Source: Phytopseudomonas punonensis
GTDB lineage: Bacteria; Pseudomonadota; Gammaproteobacteria; Pseudomonadales; Pseudomonadaceae
Assembly: GCF_900142655.1 (NCBI RefSeq)
Contig: NZ_FRBQ01000001.1
Coordinates: 622,115 to 686,114 of the forward strand
Length of the DNA stretch: 64,000 nt
Direction: 5' to 3'
Each line of letters opens with the position of its first letter. Position 1 is the stretch's first letter. The position numbers and the translations under genes are program-made. Of this stretch, positions 27,451 to 36,812 are shown piece after piece. The notes beneath the pieces are model-generated. The model had not been told where the DNA came from. It did not search any database and saw nothing but the letters and a program-made list of their open reading frames with translations.

Positions 27451-28494
27451 TCAGGTTCCCGGCCCGATGCTGGTGCATTTGCCGCCCCCCAGATACTTCT
27501 TCAACACCGCCCATTGCGGGCGATCCACACCCTTGACCGGCTCGACGGATAGCTTGTTTTTGCCCCACGACGGCCCGGCCGCCCAATAGGCGAAGGGGAT
27601 GCAGTGCTTCTGCAGATAGGCGAGCGTCTGGTCCAGCGCCTTGAGGCCGCTCTCGTCTTCTGCCGGCACACCAAACTCGCCGATATGGCCCTTCTTGTTG
27701 TGCTCGATCAGCCAGTTGACGAAGGGCTCGATGCGTTTGACGCCAATCTGCGGATCCAGATTGGCCGCCAGGGCAGTCTTGTAGAGGCCGCTGGCATCCG
27801 GGTCGACGTACATGTGCGCCGAATAGATCAGCTTGTCGGCCGGATCCTTCAAGTCGAGCAGGTTGTCGTTGAGCTTGGGCCAGCGCAACGAGGATGAATA
27901 CTCGGCGCCTTCGACGTAGATGTCGTTCTTCGAATCGTACTTGCGCACGCCGTCGATACCGGCCTGGGCCACCTGCGGCCAGAACTTGTTGGCCGCGCCA
28001 TGGGGCTCGTTCATCAGGTCGTAGGAATATACGGCCGGGTGCTTTCCCCAGCGCTTGGCGATGCGTTCCATCAGATTCTGGTAAGCGGAAATCGGTACGT
28101 CGTCGGTGCCGATCACCTTGCCGTAGTAGCGGCCATAGTTGTGCACGTCGAGCATCACCTCGATGCCGGCCTGTTGCGCTTCATCGAGGGTCTTGTCGAT
28201 CAGCTTGGCGTAGCCCTCGTCAAACTCGCCATTGGCTTTGGGCTGCAGCCGCTCCCAGATGAAGGAGAAGCGCACCCAGCTGATGCCCTTCTGCTGCCAC
28301 TTCTCGTAATAGCCTTTTGGCGGGAAGAAGAAGTTGGTGCCGTGCTTACCGGGAAGCACCGAGCTGGCGAATCCCGCGCCCGCGACGTTGATGCCGATCA
28401 GCTCGACCGGCTTGCTTTGTGCGCTGGCGACGCCGCAACTCAATAGGATGCTGGTGCCGAGCGCCACGGCGTGACGCAGAATGCTTCCACTCAT
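27451..28494 (-). CDS. Secreted glycoside hydrolase family 5 (cellulase-like)
   Basis: A 347-aa enzyme with a Sec signal peptide (cleavage after VASA, about residue 25). The GH5 acid/base is E163 in YDLMNEPHG and the nucleophile E273 in GHIGEFGVP. SFIWERLQP and LDVHNYGRYYG (about 77-85 and 115-125) are conserved barrel positions. It would cut beta-1,4- or mixed beta-glucans in the periplasm or outside the cell. It lies 87 nt upstream of the acyltransferase gene on the same strand. It could trim an endogenous polysaccharide rather than feed on plant cellulose. Confidence 0.9.
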   Translation of the reverse strand: MSGSILRHAVALGTSILLSCGVASAQSKPVELIGINVAGAGFASSVLPGKHGTNFFFPPKGYYEKWQQKGISWVRFSFIWERLQPKANGEFDEGYAKLIDKTLDEAQQAGIEVMLDVHNYGRYYGKVIGTDDVPISAYQNLMERIAKRWGKHPAVYSYDLMNEPHGAANKFWPQVAQAGIDGVRKYDSKNDIYVEGAEYSSSLRWPKLNDNLLDLKDPADKLIYSAHMYVDPDASGLYKTALAANLDPQIGVKRIEPFVNWLIEHNKKGHIGEFGVPAEDESGLKALDQTLAYLQKHCIPFAYWAAGPSWGKNKLSVEPVKGVDRPQWAVLKKYLGGGKCTSIGPGT

Positions 28495-28695
28495 GGGTGA
28501 GGTCTCCTCTCTTTGCTTGGAAGGGGGCTGCCTGAAAAACGCGTCTCAGACACATCAGGACGTCAGCAGACGTGAGAGGTTCACCGCAGGCCGGCATAAT
28601 TGACCCGGCAACCTGTCGCCTAGACTTACGTCCTATGTCGATTCACGGCGCAGGCCGCCACCATGGCGCCACAAGAACAAAAGGGAACATGCGCG

Positions 28696-30627
28696 ATGAA
28701 ACCAGCCGACGATTTCGTCCAAGCCGGCAAAACGGCGATACGCCAGAACGTCCACGGCACCATGGAGTTTCTGCAGAAATTCCCGCCCTTCAACCAGATG
28801 GACAGCGCTCACCTCGCCTACTTTGTGGAGCACTGCCAGCTGCGTTTCTACGGCGAAGACGAAGTGATCATCCATCCCGATGACGGCCCGGTTCAGCACC
28901 TGTACATCGTCAAGCAGGGCCGCGTGCATGGCCAGCGCCCGCACTCGGCACGCCGCGGCACCGAGACTACTTTCGAGATCACCAGCGGCGAATGCTTTCC
29001 CATGGCCGCGCTGATCGGCGAGCGCGCTACCCGCACCGCGCACCTGGCCGCCGAAGACACTTTTTGCCTGCTGCTGGATAAAGCCGCCTTCACGCGACTG
29101 TTCACCCAGTCCACACCCTTGCGTGATTTCGCCCTGCGCGGCGTCAGCAGCCTGCTCGACCAAGTGAATCAGCAGGTGCAGATGCGCGCCGTGGAAACCC
29201 TCGGTTCGCAATATTCGCTCGACACCCGTCTGGGCGAACTGGCGATGCGCCAACCGATTTCCTGCGCCCCGCAAATGCCGCTGCGCGACGCCGTACGGCT
29301 GATGCACGAAGGGCAGGTCGGCAGCATCGTCATCGTCGACACCGGCCTGCGTCCGCAAGGCATCTTCACCCTTCGCGACCTGCGCCGCGCGGTGGCCGAT
29401 GGCAGTTCCCTGGAACAACCGATCAGCAGCCTCATGACCCAGGCGCCGTTTCACCTGCCACCGAACGCCAGCGCCTTTGACGCCGCCATCGCCATGACCG
29501 AGCGGCATATCGCCCACGTCTGCCTGGTGGAACAGGGCAAGCTGTGCGGCGTGGTCTCCGAACGCGACCTGTTCTCCCTGCAGCGCGTCGACCTGGTGCA
29601 CCTGGCACGCACCATTCGCCACGCCGGCCGGGTTGAAACCCTCGCCTCGCTGCGCGAAGACATCCGCCAACTGGTCGACCGCATGCTTGCCCACGGCGCC
29701 AGCTCCAGCCAGATCACCCATATCGTCACCCTGCTCAACGACCACACCGTATGCCGGGTAATCGAGCTGACGCTCGAAGATTTGGGCGACCCGGGCGTAC
29801 CGTTCACCTGGCTATGCTTCGGCAGCGAAGGCCGGCGCGAACAGACCCTGCACACCGATCAGGACAACGGCATTCTGTTCGAGGCCAGCGATAACGTCGA
29901 AGCCGCGGCGATTCGTGGCCGCCTGCTGCCGCTGGCCATGGAGATAAACCAGCGCCTGGCGCGCTGCGGCTTCACCCTGTGCAAAGGCGACATCATGGCC
30001 GGCAACCCGCAGCTGTGCCTGTCACGGCAGGAGTGGTCGAAACGCTTCGCCGGTTTCGTGCGCGAAGCCTCGCCGGAAAACCTGCTGGCATCGACCATCT
30101 ACTTCGACCTGCGCACCGTCTGGGGCGACGCCAGCGGCTGTGAAAAGCTGCGTGACGAGTTGCTCGGGCAGATCGCCGACAACCGCCTTTTCCAACGCAT
30201 GATGGCCGAGAACGCGCTGCGTCAGCGCCCGCCCGTGGGGCGCTTCAGAGATTTCGTGGTGGCCCGGCGTGGCGCCGAGAAGGACACCCTGGATCTCAAG
30301 TCCCAGGGCCTCACACCCTTCGTCGACGGCGCCCGCCTGCTGGCGCTGGCCCACGGCATCAAAGCCTGCAACACCCAACAACGCCTGCGCGAGCTGAGCG
30401 AGCGCGGAGTGATCGACACGCTGGACGGTGCCGCTTACGAGGAGGCCTACCACTTCATCCAGCAGACGCGCCTGCAACAGCACCAGTTACAGGCGCGCCA
30501 GGGCCAGCCTTACTCCAACCGCCTCGACCCGGACAGCCTCAACCATTTGGATCGGCGCATCCTGCGTGAGTCCTTCCGTCAGGCCCAGCGGCTGCAAACC
30601 AGCCTGGGGTTACGCTACCAACTATGA
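28696..30627 (+). CDS. Cyclic-nucleotide/CBS/DUF294 nucleotidyltransferase-like protein
   Basis: A 643-aa multidomain signalling protein. Residues about 20-140 form a cNMP-binding-like barrel (FYGEDEVIIHPDDGPVQHLY). About 165-290 are two CBS repeats, and about 330-480 form the DUF294 nucleotidyltransferase domain with GSEGRREQTLHTDQDNGILF. The C-terminal helical domain ends at the stop. The start at 28696 has AAAGGGA nine bases upstream; an ATG at 28663 is less likely. The stop overlaps the exonuclease start by 4 nt. In Pseudomonas this pair often accompanies acetate/cation-symporter genes, which are not seen here. Enzymatic activity unproven. Confidence 0.9.
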   Translation: MKPADDFVQAGKTAIRQNVHGTMEFLQKFPPFNQMDSAHLAYFVEHCQLRFYGEDEVIIHPDDGPVQHLYIVKQGRVHGQRPHSARRGTETTFEITSGECFPMAALIGERATRTAHLAAEDTFCLLLDKAAFTRLFTQSTPLRDFALRGVSSLLDQVNQQVQMRAVETLGSQYSLDTRLGELAMRQPISCAPQMPLRDAVRLMHEGQVGSIVIVDTGLRPQGIFTLRDLRRAVADGSSLEQPISSLMTQAPFHLPPNASAFDAAIAMTERHIAHVCLVEQGKLCGVVSERDLFSLQRVDLVHLARTIRHAGRVETLASLREDIRQLVDRMLAHGASSSQITHIVTLLNDHTVCRVIELTLEDLGDPGVPFTWLCFGSEGRREQTLHTDQDNGILFEASDNVEAAAIRGRLLPLAMEINQRLARCGFTLCKGDIMAGNPQLCLSRQEWSKRFAGFVREASPENLLASTIYFDLRTVWGDASGCEKLRDELLGQIADNRLFQRMMAENALRQRPPVGRFRDFVVARRGAEKDTLDLKSQGLTPFVDGARLLALAHGIKACNTQQRLRELSERGVIDTLDGAAYEEAYHFIQQTRLQQHQLQARQGQPYSNRLDPDSLNHLDRRILRESFRQAQRLQTSLGLRYQL

Positions 30628-31331
30628 ACGCACTCGACTGGCTGACGCGCCGCCGCACCGCCCTGCCCGACGACCAGCAACAACGCTGTACGGCCCTGCC
30701 AACGCCCCAGGCGCCTGATGAAACGCCGTTGGCGCAGCAGCGCTTGGTAGTAGTCGATCTGGAAACCAGCGGCCTGGATCTCAAACGCGATCAGGTGCTG
30801 TCGATTGGCGCGGTGGTTATCGACGGCGGAGCCATCAGGCTCGGTGAACAGTTCGAATGCACCCTGCACCGCGACGGCCATACCGTCAGCGCGAGCGTGC
30901 TGATCCACGGCCTGGCGCCCAGCGACATCGCCGCCGGCATCGAGCCGGCCGAAGCCTTGCTGGCGTTCATGGAGTTTCTCGGCGACAGCCCGCTGCTGGC
31001 CTTTCACGCCGGCTTCGACCAGCACATGCTCGCCCGCGCTCTGAAGGACACCCTCAACCTGCGCCTGCGCCACACCTTCTTCGACGCTGCCGAGCTGGCG
31101 CCGATGCTCTGCCCCCAGGCGGATATCCGCAACGGCGGCCTGGACGACTGGACCCGGCACTTCGGCCTGCAGGTCGGCAGGCGCCACAACGCCAGCGCCG
31201 ATGCCCTAGTGACTGCCGAGCTGGCCCTGATCCTGTTCAGCCGTGCTCGCAAACAACAGATCGACAGCCTCAAGGCGCTGGAGCAGCGCCTGAAGAGCTG
31301 GCGGCAGCGATTGCAGGGACATTCGCTCTAG
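30624..31331 (+). CDS. DnaQ-like 3'-5' exonuclease
   Basis: A 235-aa DEDDh exonuclease. Catalytic residues read as D45 and E47 (VVVDLETSGLD), D132 (FHAGFD), H188 (RRHNASADA) and D193. It is not full-length DNA polymerase III epsilon: an N-terminal extension of about 38 residues precedes Exo I and no beta-clamp motif is obvious. It is coupled by ATGA to the DUF294 protein upstream. It may degrade a nucleotide or nucleic acid connected to that regulator. Confidence 0.9.
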   Translation: MNALDWLTRRRTALPDDQQQRCTALPTPQAPDETPLAQQRLVVVDLETSGLDLKRDQVLSIGAVVIDGGAIRLGEQFECTLHRDGHTVSASVLIHGLAPSDIAAGIEPAEALLAFMEFLGDSPLLAFHAGFDQHMLARALKDTLNLRLRHTFFDAAELAPMLCPQADIRNGGLDDWTRHFGLQVGRRHNASADALVTAELALILFSRARKQQIDSLKALEQRLKSWRQRLQGHSL

Positions 31332-31368
31332 TCACAACCCGTTCCGGGCATGGAATTGTTTGCCGGTT

Positions 31369-31400
31369 CGTAGACTGCGTTGAGCGCAGCGATATCCAGG
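31369..31400. repeat. Partial Pseudomonas GTAG-type intergenic repeat
   Basis: CGTAGACTGCG-TTGAG-CGCAG-CGATATCC resembles the common Pseudomonas repeat GTAGG-TGCGTTGAGCGCAGCGATACCC. The internal CTGCG/CGCAG makes a 5-bp stem. It lies between convergent genes. Confidence 0.45.
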
Positions 31401-31415
31401 AAGGGCAACGCCGCA

Positions 31416-32723
31416 CTACAAGTCGCGCATCAGCAGCGCAAAGCGCAGATCCACTTCGGGCGGCACCGGCAGATACACCACATGCCCATCGCCGGGCGCC
31501 ACGCTGATCGATTCACCTGCGCGGTTCTCAAGGTGCTCCAGGGTAAAGCGCAAATTGCCTTGGGGCGTCATCAGCTCCATGCCGTCGCCCAACGCGAAGC
31601 GATTCTTCACCCGCACTTCAGCCAACTCTCCACGGCGCTCGCCAGTCAGCTCACCGACGAACTGCTGGCGATCGGACAGCGAGCTGCCGTGTTGATAGTT
31701 CTGGTACTCGTCATGCACGTGGCGACGCAGAAAGCCCTCGGTGTAACCTCGGTTCGCCAGCGACTCCAGACTGTTCATCAGGCTGCGGTCGAAGGGCCGG
31801 CCCGCCACGGCGTCGTCGATGGCCTGGCGGTACACCTGAGCGGTGCGCGCGCAGTAGTAATGGGATTTGGTACGCCCTTCGATCTTCAGCGAGTGCACGC
31901 CCATCCTCACCAGTCTCTCGACATGCTGCACAGCGCGCAGGTCGCGTGAGTTCATGATGTAGGTGCCGTGCTCGTCCTCGAACACCGGCATCTGCTGCTC
32001 GCCATCTTCGAGCACGAACACCTGCTCACTCGGCGCACCGATGCCCAGGGTCGGCTCGATCACACGAACGATCTCGCCCAGCTCGTTCTCGCTTGCCGCT
32101 TTCACGTCGTACTGCCAGCGACAGGCGTTGGTGCAGGCGCCCTGGTTGGGGTCGCGGCGGTTGAGGTAGCCGGACAGCAGGCAGCGCCCCGAATATGCCA
32201 TGCACAGCGCGCCGTGGACGAACACTTCCAGCTCCATGTCCGGCACCTGGGTGCGGATTTCCTCGATCTCGCCGAGCGACAACTCCCGCGACAGGATCAC
32301 CCGTGTCAGGCCCTGGCCCTGCCAGAACGCCACACTGGCCCAGTTCACTGCGTTGGCCTGAACCGAGAGGTGGACTGGCATCTGTGGATAACGGCCGCGC
32401 ACCAGCATGATCAGCCCGGGGTCGGACATGATCAGCGCGTCCGGCGCCATGTCGATTACCGGCTGCAGGTCGTCGAGAAAGGTCTTCAACTTGGCGTTGT
32501 GCGGGGCGATGTTGACCACCACGTAGAAGCGCTTGCCAAGCGTGTGGGCCTCGCGGATGCCCTGGGCCAGGTTGGCGTGGTCGAACTCGTTGTTGCGTAC
32601 CCGCAGACTGTAGCGCGGCTGCCCGGCGTACACCGCATCGGCGCCATATGCGAAGGCGTAACGCATGTTCTTCAGGCTGCCGGCCGGTGACAGCAGTTCG
32701 GAGCGAAACGGTTGACTGGACAT
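31416..32723 (-). CDS. trhP: Prephenate-dependent tRNA uridine(34) hydroxylase TrhP (YegQ, U32 family)
   Basis: A U32 'collagenase-like' family protein, 435 aa. ELLSPAGSLKNMRYAFAYGADAVY opens the protein. HGALCMAYSGRC and GACTNACRWQY (about 168-205) hold four cysteines for an iron-sulfur cluster, and HSLKIEGRTKSHYYC follows. Homologs hydroxylate wobble uridine on the way to cmo5U/mo5U in tRNA. The start MSSQPFRSELL at 32723 is chosen over the ATG at 32741. It is convergent with the exonuclease gene. The identification is by family resemblance. Confidence 0.88.
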   Translation of the reverse strand: MSSQPFRSELLSPAGSLKNMRYAFAYGADAVYAGQPRYSLRVRNNEFDHANLAQGIREAHTLGKRFYVVVNIAPHNAKLKTFLDDLQPVIDMAPDALIMSDPGLIMLVRGRYPQMPVHLSVQANAVNWASVAFWQGQGLTRVILSRELSLGEIEEIRTQVPDMELEVFVHGALCMAYSGRCLLSGYLNRRDPNQGACTNACRWQYDVKAASENELGEIVRVIEPTLGIGAPSEQVFVLEDGEQQMPVFEDEHGTYIMNSRDLRAVQHVERLVRMGVHSLKIEGRTKSHYYCARTAQVYRQAIDDAVAGRPFDRSLMNSLESLANRGYTEGFLRRHVHDEYQNYQHGSSLSDRQQFVGELTGERRGELAEVRVKNRFALGDGMELMTPQGNLRFTLEHLENRAGESISVAPGDGHVVYLPVPPEVDLRFALLMRDL

Positions 32724-32935
32724 GGAGCAACGGACTCGCAAAAAACGGGGCCGGCGATTCTAGAGATCCCGGCCCGCCCATCCATTGATCCAGGTCTATG
32801 ACGACGCCGGCCCGACCTGCTCCAGCGACCGGCGGCCATCGTAGCGAACCGAGCACGGCGCAGGGAACAACCGCGCGATGCAGCGTGCCAATTGCCGCCC
32901 TGCGCTGCGCTCCTCGCGCAGCCCGACACGCCCGC

Positions 32936-33238
32936 TCATCGCCGGTACCAGAGGCGAAAGAAGCCCAGGGCGAACAGCAGGGCGACCTGTGCCATGGCCA
33001 CGCACAGTTGCAGGAACGATTGCACCGAGCTGTTGGCGGCGGCATCGGTCACTCCGGTCAGGCTGTTCCAGAACGGCTCGGGCAACAGGTGCAAACCCAG
33101 CTGAGCGAACGGCCAGCCGGTGAGCATCATCAGTTCGATCCAGTCGAAACGACCCACGAACATCATGGCGATCAGCAGCACACCGGCGATGCACAGGCCG
33201 AGGAAGAAACAGGCAGAAAATTGCAGTAGCACGCGCAT
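32936..33238 (-). CDS. Small hypothetical membrane protein
   Basis: A 100-residue protein with three probable membrane segments: FSACFFLGLCIAGVLLIAMMFV, WIELMMLTGWPFAQLGLHLL, and VQSFLQLCVAMAQVALLFALGFF near the C-terminus. The start MRVLLQF at 33238 has GGAG at the right distance; an alternative is 33250. It follows creD by 43 nt and is probably cotranscribed with it. I do not recognise the family. Confidence 0.65.
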   Translation of the reverse strand: MRVLLQFSACFFLGLCIAGVLLIAMMFVGRFDWIELMMLTGWPFAQLGLHLLPEPFWNSLTGVTDAAANSSVQSFLQLCVAMAQVALLFALGFFRLWYRR

Positions 33239-33281
33239 GGCGATCTCCATGGGGCGTGCGCCTGGCACGCCCCGGCAAGGG

Positions 33282-34631
33282 TCAGGAAGCGGTGGTTGCG
33301 CTGCTGGCGGGGCGGCCGACGCCGTACCAGTCGAGCTTGCGGGTCAGCACCATCACGCAGCCCAGCACGCCGAATACCAGCAGCGAGCCCATCAGCAGGG
33401 CGTAGTCCTCCGCACTCAGCAGGCCGTACAGCAGGCCATACAGGGCCGCCAGCAAGACGCCGAAGAGCGCCCCGCGCAGCCAACTGCGCAACACGCTACT
33501 GACGTAGAAGGTGTTCAGCGCCACACAGCCCAGTGCGGACAAACCGTAAGCGACCGCGAAGCCCAGGTGCTCGGAAAGCGACAGCAACAGCAGGTAAAAC
33601 AGCGCCATCGACAAACCCACCAAGGCGTATTGCACCGGGTGCACGGCCATACGCTTGAGCACTTCGAAGAGAAAGAACACGGCGAAGGTCAGGGTGATGA
33701 ACAGCAGCGCATATTTGATCGCTCGGTCAGCCTTGAGGTACTGGTCCACCGGATCGATGAAGCTCACGCCGAACGCACGGCTCTGCATCGCCGAACAGGA
33801 ACCGCTGACGCAACTGCTCAGAGCATCTTCCATGTCGGTAGCGAAGAAGCTGGTCTGCCACTTGGCGGTAAAGCCCTGCTCGCTCACTTCACGCTGGCTC
33901 GGCAGGAACTCTCCGACGAAACTCGGGTGCGGCCAGTCCGAACGCAGCGTCACCTGGCTCTCGCGGCCAACCGGGGTGATGCTCAGTTGCTCGGTGCCTT
34001 GCAGTTTCAGGTCGAAGGCGAAGGTATAGGTCTGCTCATCGCGACGGTCATGTGCTGGCAGTGCCACGTGCACACCGCTGCCGAAACTGTCGTCACCACT
34101 GCCGGGCTCGAAACTCAGGCTCGCTCCATTGAGCTGCAACTTGAGGTCGTTGCCGATGCCACGCACATCGCTGATGCCAACGGCAATGAACGGCTCGCCA
34201 AACCAGTAGGCATCGACGTCAACGATGCCGTAATTGGCCGGCACCTTGAACTCGCCGTTTATCTGGCTATCGCTGTGGTACAGGCGCGCCTGGTAGATGC
34301 CGCGGTAACGCAACTCGGTGCGCACATCACCGTCGAGCACGAAACGCTCCGGCAGAAAGTACAGACGCCCATGCTCGATGGACTCTTCCTGATAGCGCTC
34401 CTCGCTGTCCTTGCGGGTTTTCCAGGTCAGCACCTTCTTGCGATACGGCACCACCATGATCGGCCCGGTGACCTGCTGGGCATAGCTGGAGCTGCGGGCG
34501 ATATCGCGCAGCACATCATCGCGCGCACCTTGGCGCTCGTTGACCAGGCCATCGATCAACAACAGGGGAATCATCAACAGCAGAATCAACAGGGCAATGG
34601 TGCCCAGTTTGAATAGCAGGCTTCGGTTCAT
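33282..34631 (-). CDS. creD: Cell envelope integrity protein CreD
   Basis: An inner-membrane protein, 449 aa. MNRSLLFKLGTIALLILLLMIPLLLI is the first span. A large extracytoplasmic beta-rich domain (about 40-290) contains VPANYGIVDVDAYWFGEPF and SDWPHPSFVGEFLP. Six C-terminal membrane segments include YALLFITLTFAVFFLFE and VQYALVGLSMALFYLLLLSLSEH, the CreD signature. Its expression in Pseudomonas depends on CreBC and is linked to beta-lactam response and envelope fitness. Here it does not follow creC directly; a CBS-protein gene lies between. Confidence 0.93.
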   Translation of the reverse strand: MNRSLLFKLGTIALLILLLMIPLLLIDGLVNERQGARDDVLRDIARSSSYAQQVTGPIMVVPYRKKVLTWKTRKDSEERYQEESIEHGRLYFLPERFVLDGDVRTELRYRGIYQARLYHSDSQINGEFKVPANYGIVDVDAYWFGEPFIAVGISDVRGIGNDLKLQLNGASLSFEPGSGDDSFGSGVHVALPAHDRRDEQTYTFAFDLKLQGTEQLSITPVGRESQVTLRSDWPHPSFVGEFLPSQREVSEQGFTAKWQTSFFATDMEDALSSCVSGSCSAMQSRAFGVSFIDPVDQYLKADRAIKYALLFITLTFAVFFLFEVLKRMAVHPVQYALVGLSMALFYLLLLSLSEHLGFAVAYGLSALGCVALNTFYVSSVLRSWLRGALFGVLLAALYGLLYGLLSAEDYALLMGSLLVFGVLGCVMVLTRKLDWYGVGRPASSATTAS

Positions 34632-34747
34632 GGCACAGCGCTCCGTGCAGTTGGGATGCACGCAGTCTGGCCAGGCCCGGTGGAGGCAGCATGGAGCGCA
34701 GATGGAGTTTGTGTGGGGATTTACGGGGGATTATGGAACCCTGCGGG

Positions 34748-34773
34748 GCCAGGTCAGTGGCTGATGACCTGGC
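34748..34773 (-). terminator. Stem-loop after CBS-protein gene
   Basis: A perfect 9-bp stem GCCAGGTCA/TGACCTGGC with an 8-nt loop. It lies 28 nt after the stop at 34801, with no T-run. It may partly separate the CBS gene from creD. Confidence 0.45.
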
Positions 34774-34800
34774 AAAGCGGGCGCTCGTGCAGCCGCTGAA

Positions 34801-35238
34801 TCATTCGCCGCGAATGTACTGTTCCAGATGCTGGATCAGGTTTTCCTGGTGGCTGATGATGTCCTTGACCAGGTCACCGATCGACAGCAGGCCGATCAGG
34901 CGGCCGTCTTCGACGACGGGCAAATGGCGTAGACGACCATTGGTCATCAGCTCCATGCAATGCCGGGCATCTTCGCCTGGTGTCACGGTAATGACCTTGC
35001 CGGTCATGATGTCGCTGACTTTCAGGTTGGCTGGCGAACGCTCCTGCACCGCGACCTTGCGCACGTAGTCACGCTCGCTGACGATGCCGGCCAGTCGCTC
35101 GCCCTCGAGCACCACCAAGGCGCCAATACCCTTCTCGGCCATCAGTTTCATCGCCGCGAACACGCTGCTGTCAGGCGTGACGCTATATACGTTGGAAATC
35201 GGTTTGCTCTTCAGCACTTCAGCTACGGTCTTTTTCAT
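34801..35238 (-). CDS. Tandem CBS-domain protein
   Basis: A 145-aa protein made of two CBS domains (about 8-63 and 72-128). GIGALVVLEGERLAGIVSERDYVRK and RLRHLPVVEDGRLIGLLSIGDLVKD are the ligand-binding halves. Such stand-alone pairs usually bind adenosyl nucleotides. It lies between creC (stop 35360) and creD (start 34631) with gaps of 121 and 169 nt, so it is probably its own unit inside the cre locus. Function unknown. Confidence 0.9.
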   Translation of the reverse strand: MKKTVAEVLKSKPISNVYSVTPDSSVFAAMKLMAEKGIGALVVLEGERLAGIVSERDYVRKVAVQERSPANLKVSDIMTGKVITVTPGEDARHCMELMTNGRLRHLPVVEDGRLIGLLSIGDLVKDIISHQENLIQHLEQYIRGE

Positions 35239-35359
35239 GCGCGTCTTCCTGTCCCGGTAGATTGGCGAGGGGCTTCAGAATAGCCAAAGTGCGGGCATCT
35301 GTACGAATCGTGTTTGCGACAAGTCGCCGCCAGCATCACTAAGGTCGCAGCCACGGCGC

Positions 35360-36781
35360 TTAGCGCGGGAAGCTGAGGCGCACCTCCACGCCACCGTGGA
35401 CGTTGGCGATGCTCAGGCTCGCCTCATGCAGGCTAGCTACTTCTTGCACGAAATTGAGTCCCAGGCCAGTGCTCTTGCGCCCGGTAGTCGGCCGCGCCAG
35501 CGAGTAGAAGCGCTCGGTCAGGCGCGGCAGGGCGTAGTCAGGAATCGTTGGCCCCTGGTTGAACAAGCACAGTTGCACGGCCCCCTCATCGACCTGACTG
35601 GAAAAACGGATCAACCCGCCAGGCGGGGTGAAGTCCAGGGCATTATCGAGCAAATTGCTCAATGCCTGACGCAGCAGAAAGCGTTCGCCGAGCAACGTTT
35701 GTGAGGCGTCCACCCGGTTATCCACATACACCTGGCGCTGTTCGATGCGCGCCATCTGGGCGTGCACCAGCTCGTCGATCATGGGTTGCAGCGACACGGC
35801 GACGCGCTCCTCAAGGCCCTGGCGCTGCTCGACCTGCGCCAGGTGCAGCAGGCGTTCGATCAAGTTCTGCAGACGTTCGCCCTCCTCACTGATATTGGCC
35901 ACGAAACGCTGGCGCTGGGCCTCGGGCATATCGGCCTCCAGCAACTCAGCGGCGCCGCGAATCGCCGCCAGCGGGCTCTTCAGTTCGTGGGTCAGGGTGT
36001 GCACGTAACGCTCGACGTAAGCCTTGCCCTCCAGCTCGGTACGCATGCGCTCCACCGCCTGGGCCAGTTGGCCAAGTTCGCCGCCACGCACCTGGGGCAG
36101 CTCGGCGCGCTGCCCTTCGCTTACGGCCTGTGCATAACGGGTCAAACGGCGCAGCGAGCCGCTGAGCCACCAACTGAGCAAGCCGCCAACCAACAAACCC
36201 AGGCCGATCAGCCCGGCGCCCAGCCAGCCGAGGCGCCGCTGCGAGCGCTCGATATAAGGCTGCAGCGTACGGTTGGGCTTGGCCACCGACACCACACCGA
36301 GAATGCGCTCACCGTCGACGATTGGCGCGGCCACATACATAACCGAAGAGTCCGGGTCTTCTGGGTCTTCACGGGTCGAGCGCACGCCATAGCGGCCGTG
36401 CAGGGTCAGATAGACGTCGTTCCAGCGCGAATAGTCCTGCCCCACCGCTAGACCGCTGGAGTCGAGCAGCACGATGCCGTTGGCGTCGGTGACATAGATG
36501 CGGTGGTTGACCTGGTTCTTCGCCACGCCCCAGATCTGCGCGCCGGGTTGGCGCTGGCCGTAGGCCTTGAGTAGCTCTGGCAACTGACCTTGGGCGAGTC
36601 GACCTTCGCGCACGTCCTCACGCAAAAGCACCGCCAGCAAATGTGCGGTGTCGACCAGGGTTTCCTCGGTGGACTGGCGCACGCCCGGACGGATTTCATC
36701 CATTACCGTGCTGAGCACGAACCAGCCGGACAGCCCGACGAACAGGAAATAGGCCAGGAAAATACGTACACCGAGCGGCAT
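35360..36781 (-). CDS. creC: Two-component sensor histidine kinase CreC
   Basis: A 473-aa inner-membrane kinase. Membrane spans at about 5-25 and 183-207 enclose a periplasmic sensor region. A HAMP domain follows, and the phospho-acceptor is H265 in VHTLTHELKSPLAAIRGAAE. The ATPase domain has NLLDNALDFTP (N box) and STGLGLNFVQEVASLH (G box). It lies 31 nt after creB. CreC with CreB controls the cre regulon, including creD and, in some pseudomonads, beta-lactamase and biofilm genes. Confidence 0.94.
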   Translation of the reverse strand: MPLGVRIFLAYFLFVGLSGWFVLSTVMDEIRPGVRQSTEETLVDTAHLLAVLLREDVREGRLAQGQLPELLKAYGQRQPGAQIWGVAKNQVNHRIYVTDANGIVLLDSSGLAVGQDYSRWNDVYLTLHGRYGVRSTREDPEDPDSSVMYVAAPIVDGERILGVVSVAKPNRTLQPYIERSQRRLGWLGAGLIGLGLLVGGLLSWWLSGSLRRLTRYAQAVSEGQRAELPQVRGGELGQLAQAVERMRTELEGKAYVERYVHTLTHELKSPLAAIRGAAELLEADMPEAQRQRFVANISEEGERLQNLIERLLHLAQVEQRQGLEERVAVSLQPMIDELVHAQMARIEQRQVYVDNRVDASQTLLGERFLLRQALSNLLDNALDFTPPGGLIRFSSQVDEGAVQLCLFNQGPTIPDYALPRLTERFYSLARPTTGRKSTGLGLNFVQEVASLHEASLSIANVHGGVEVRLSFPR

Positions 36782-36812
36782 CAGCGACTCTCCTCAATGT
36801 AGGGCATCGGCC

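Noticed and set aside
32383..32391. A further TTATCCACA DnaA box
   Set aside because: It lies inside trhP (codons for Tyr-Pro-Gln) and its GTGGA neighbour is at a different distance; probably chance.
34632..34800. Search for a CreB cre-tag (TTCAC-N6-TTCAC) upstream of creD
   Set aside because: No match on either strand in this gap.
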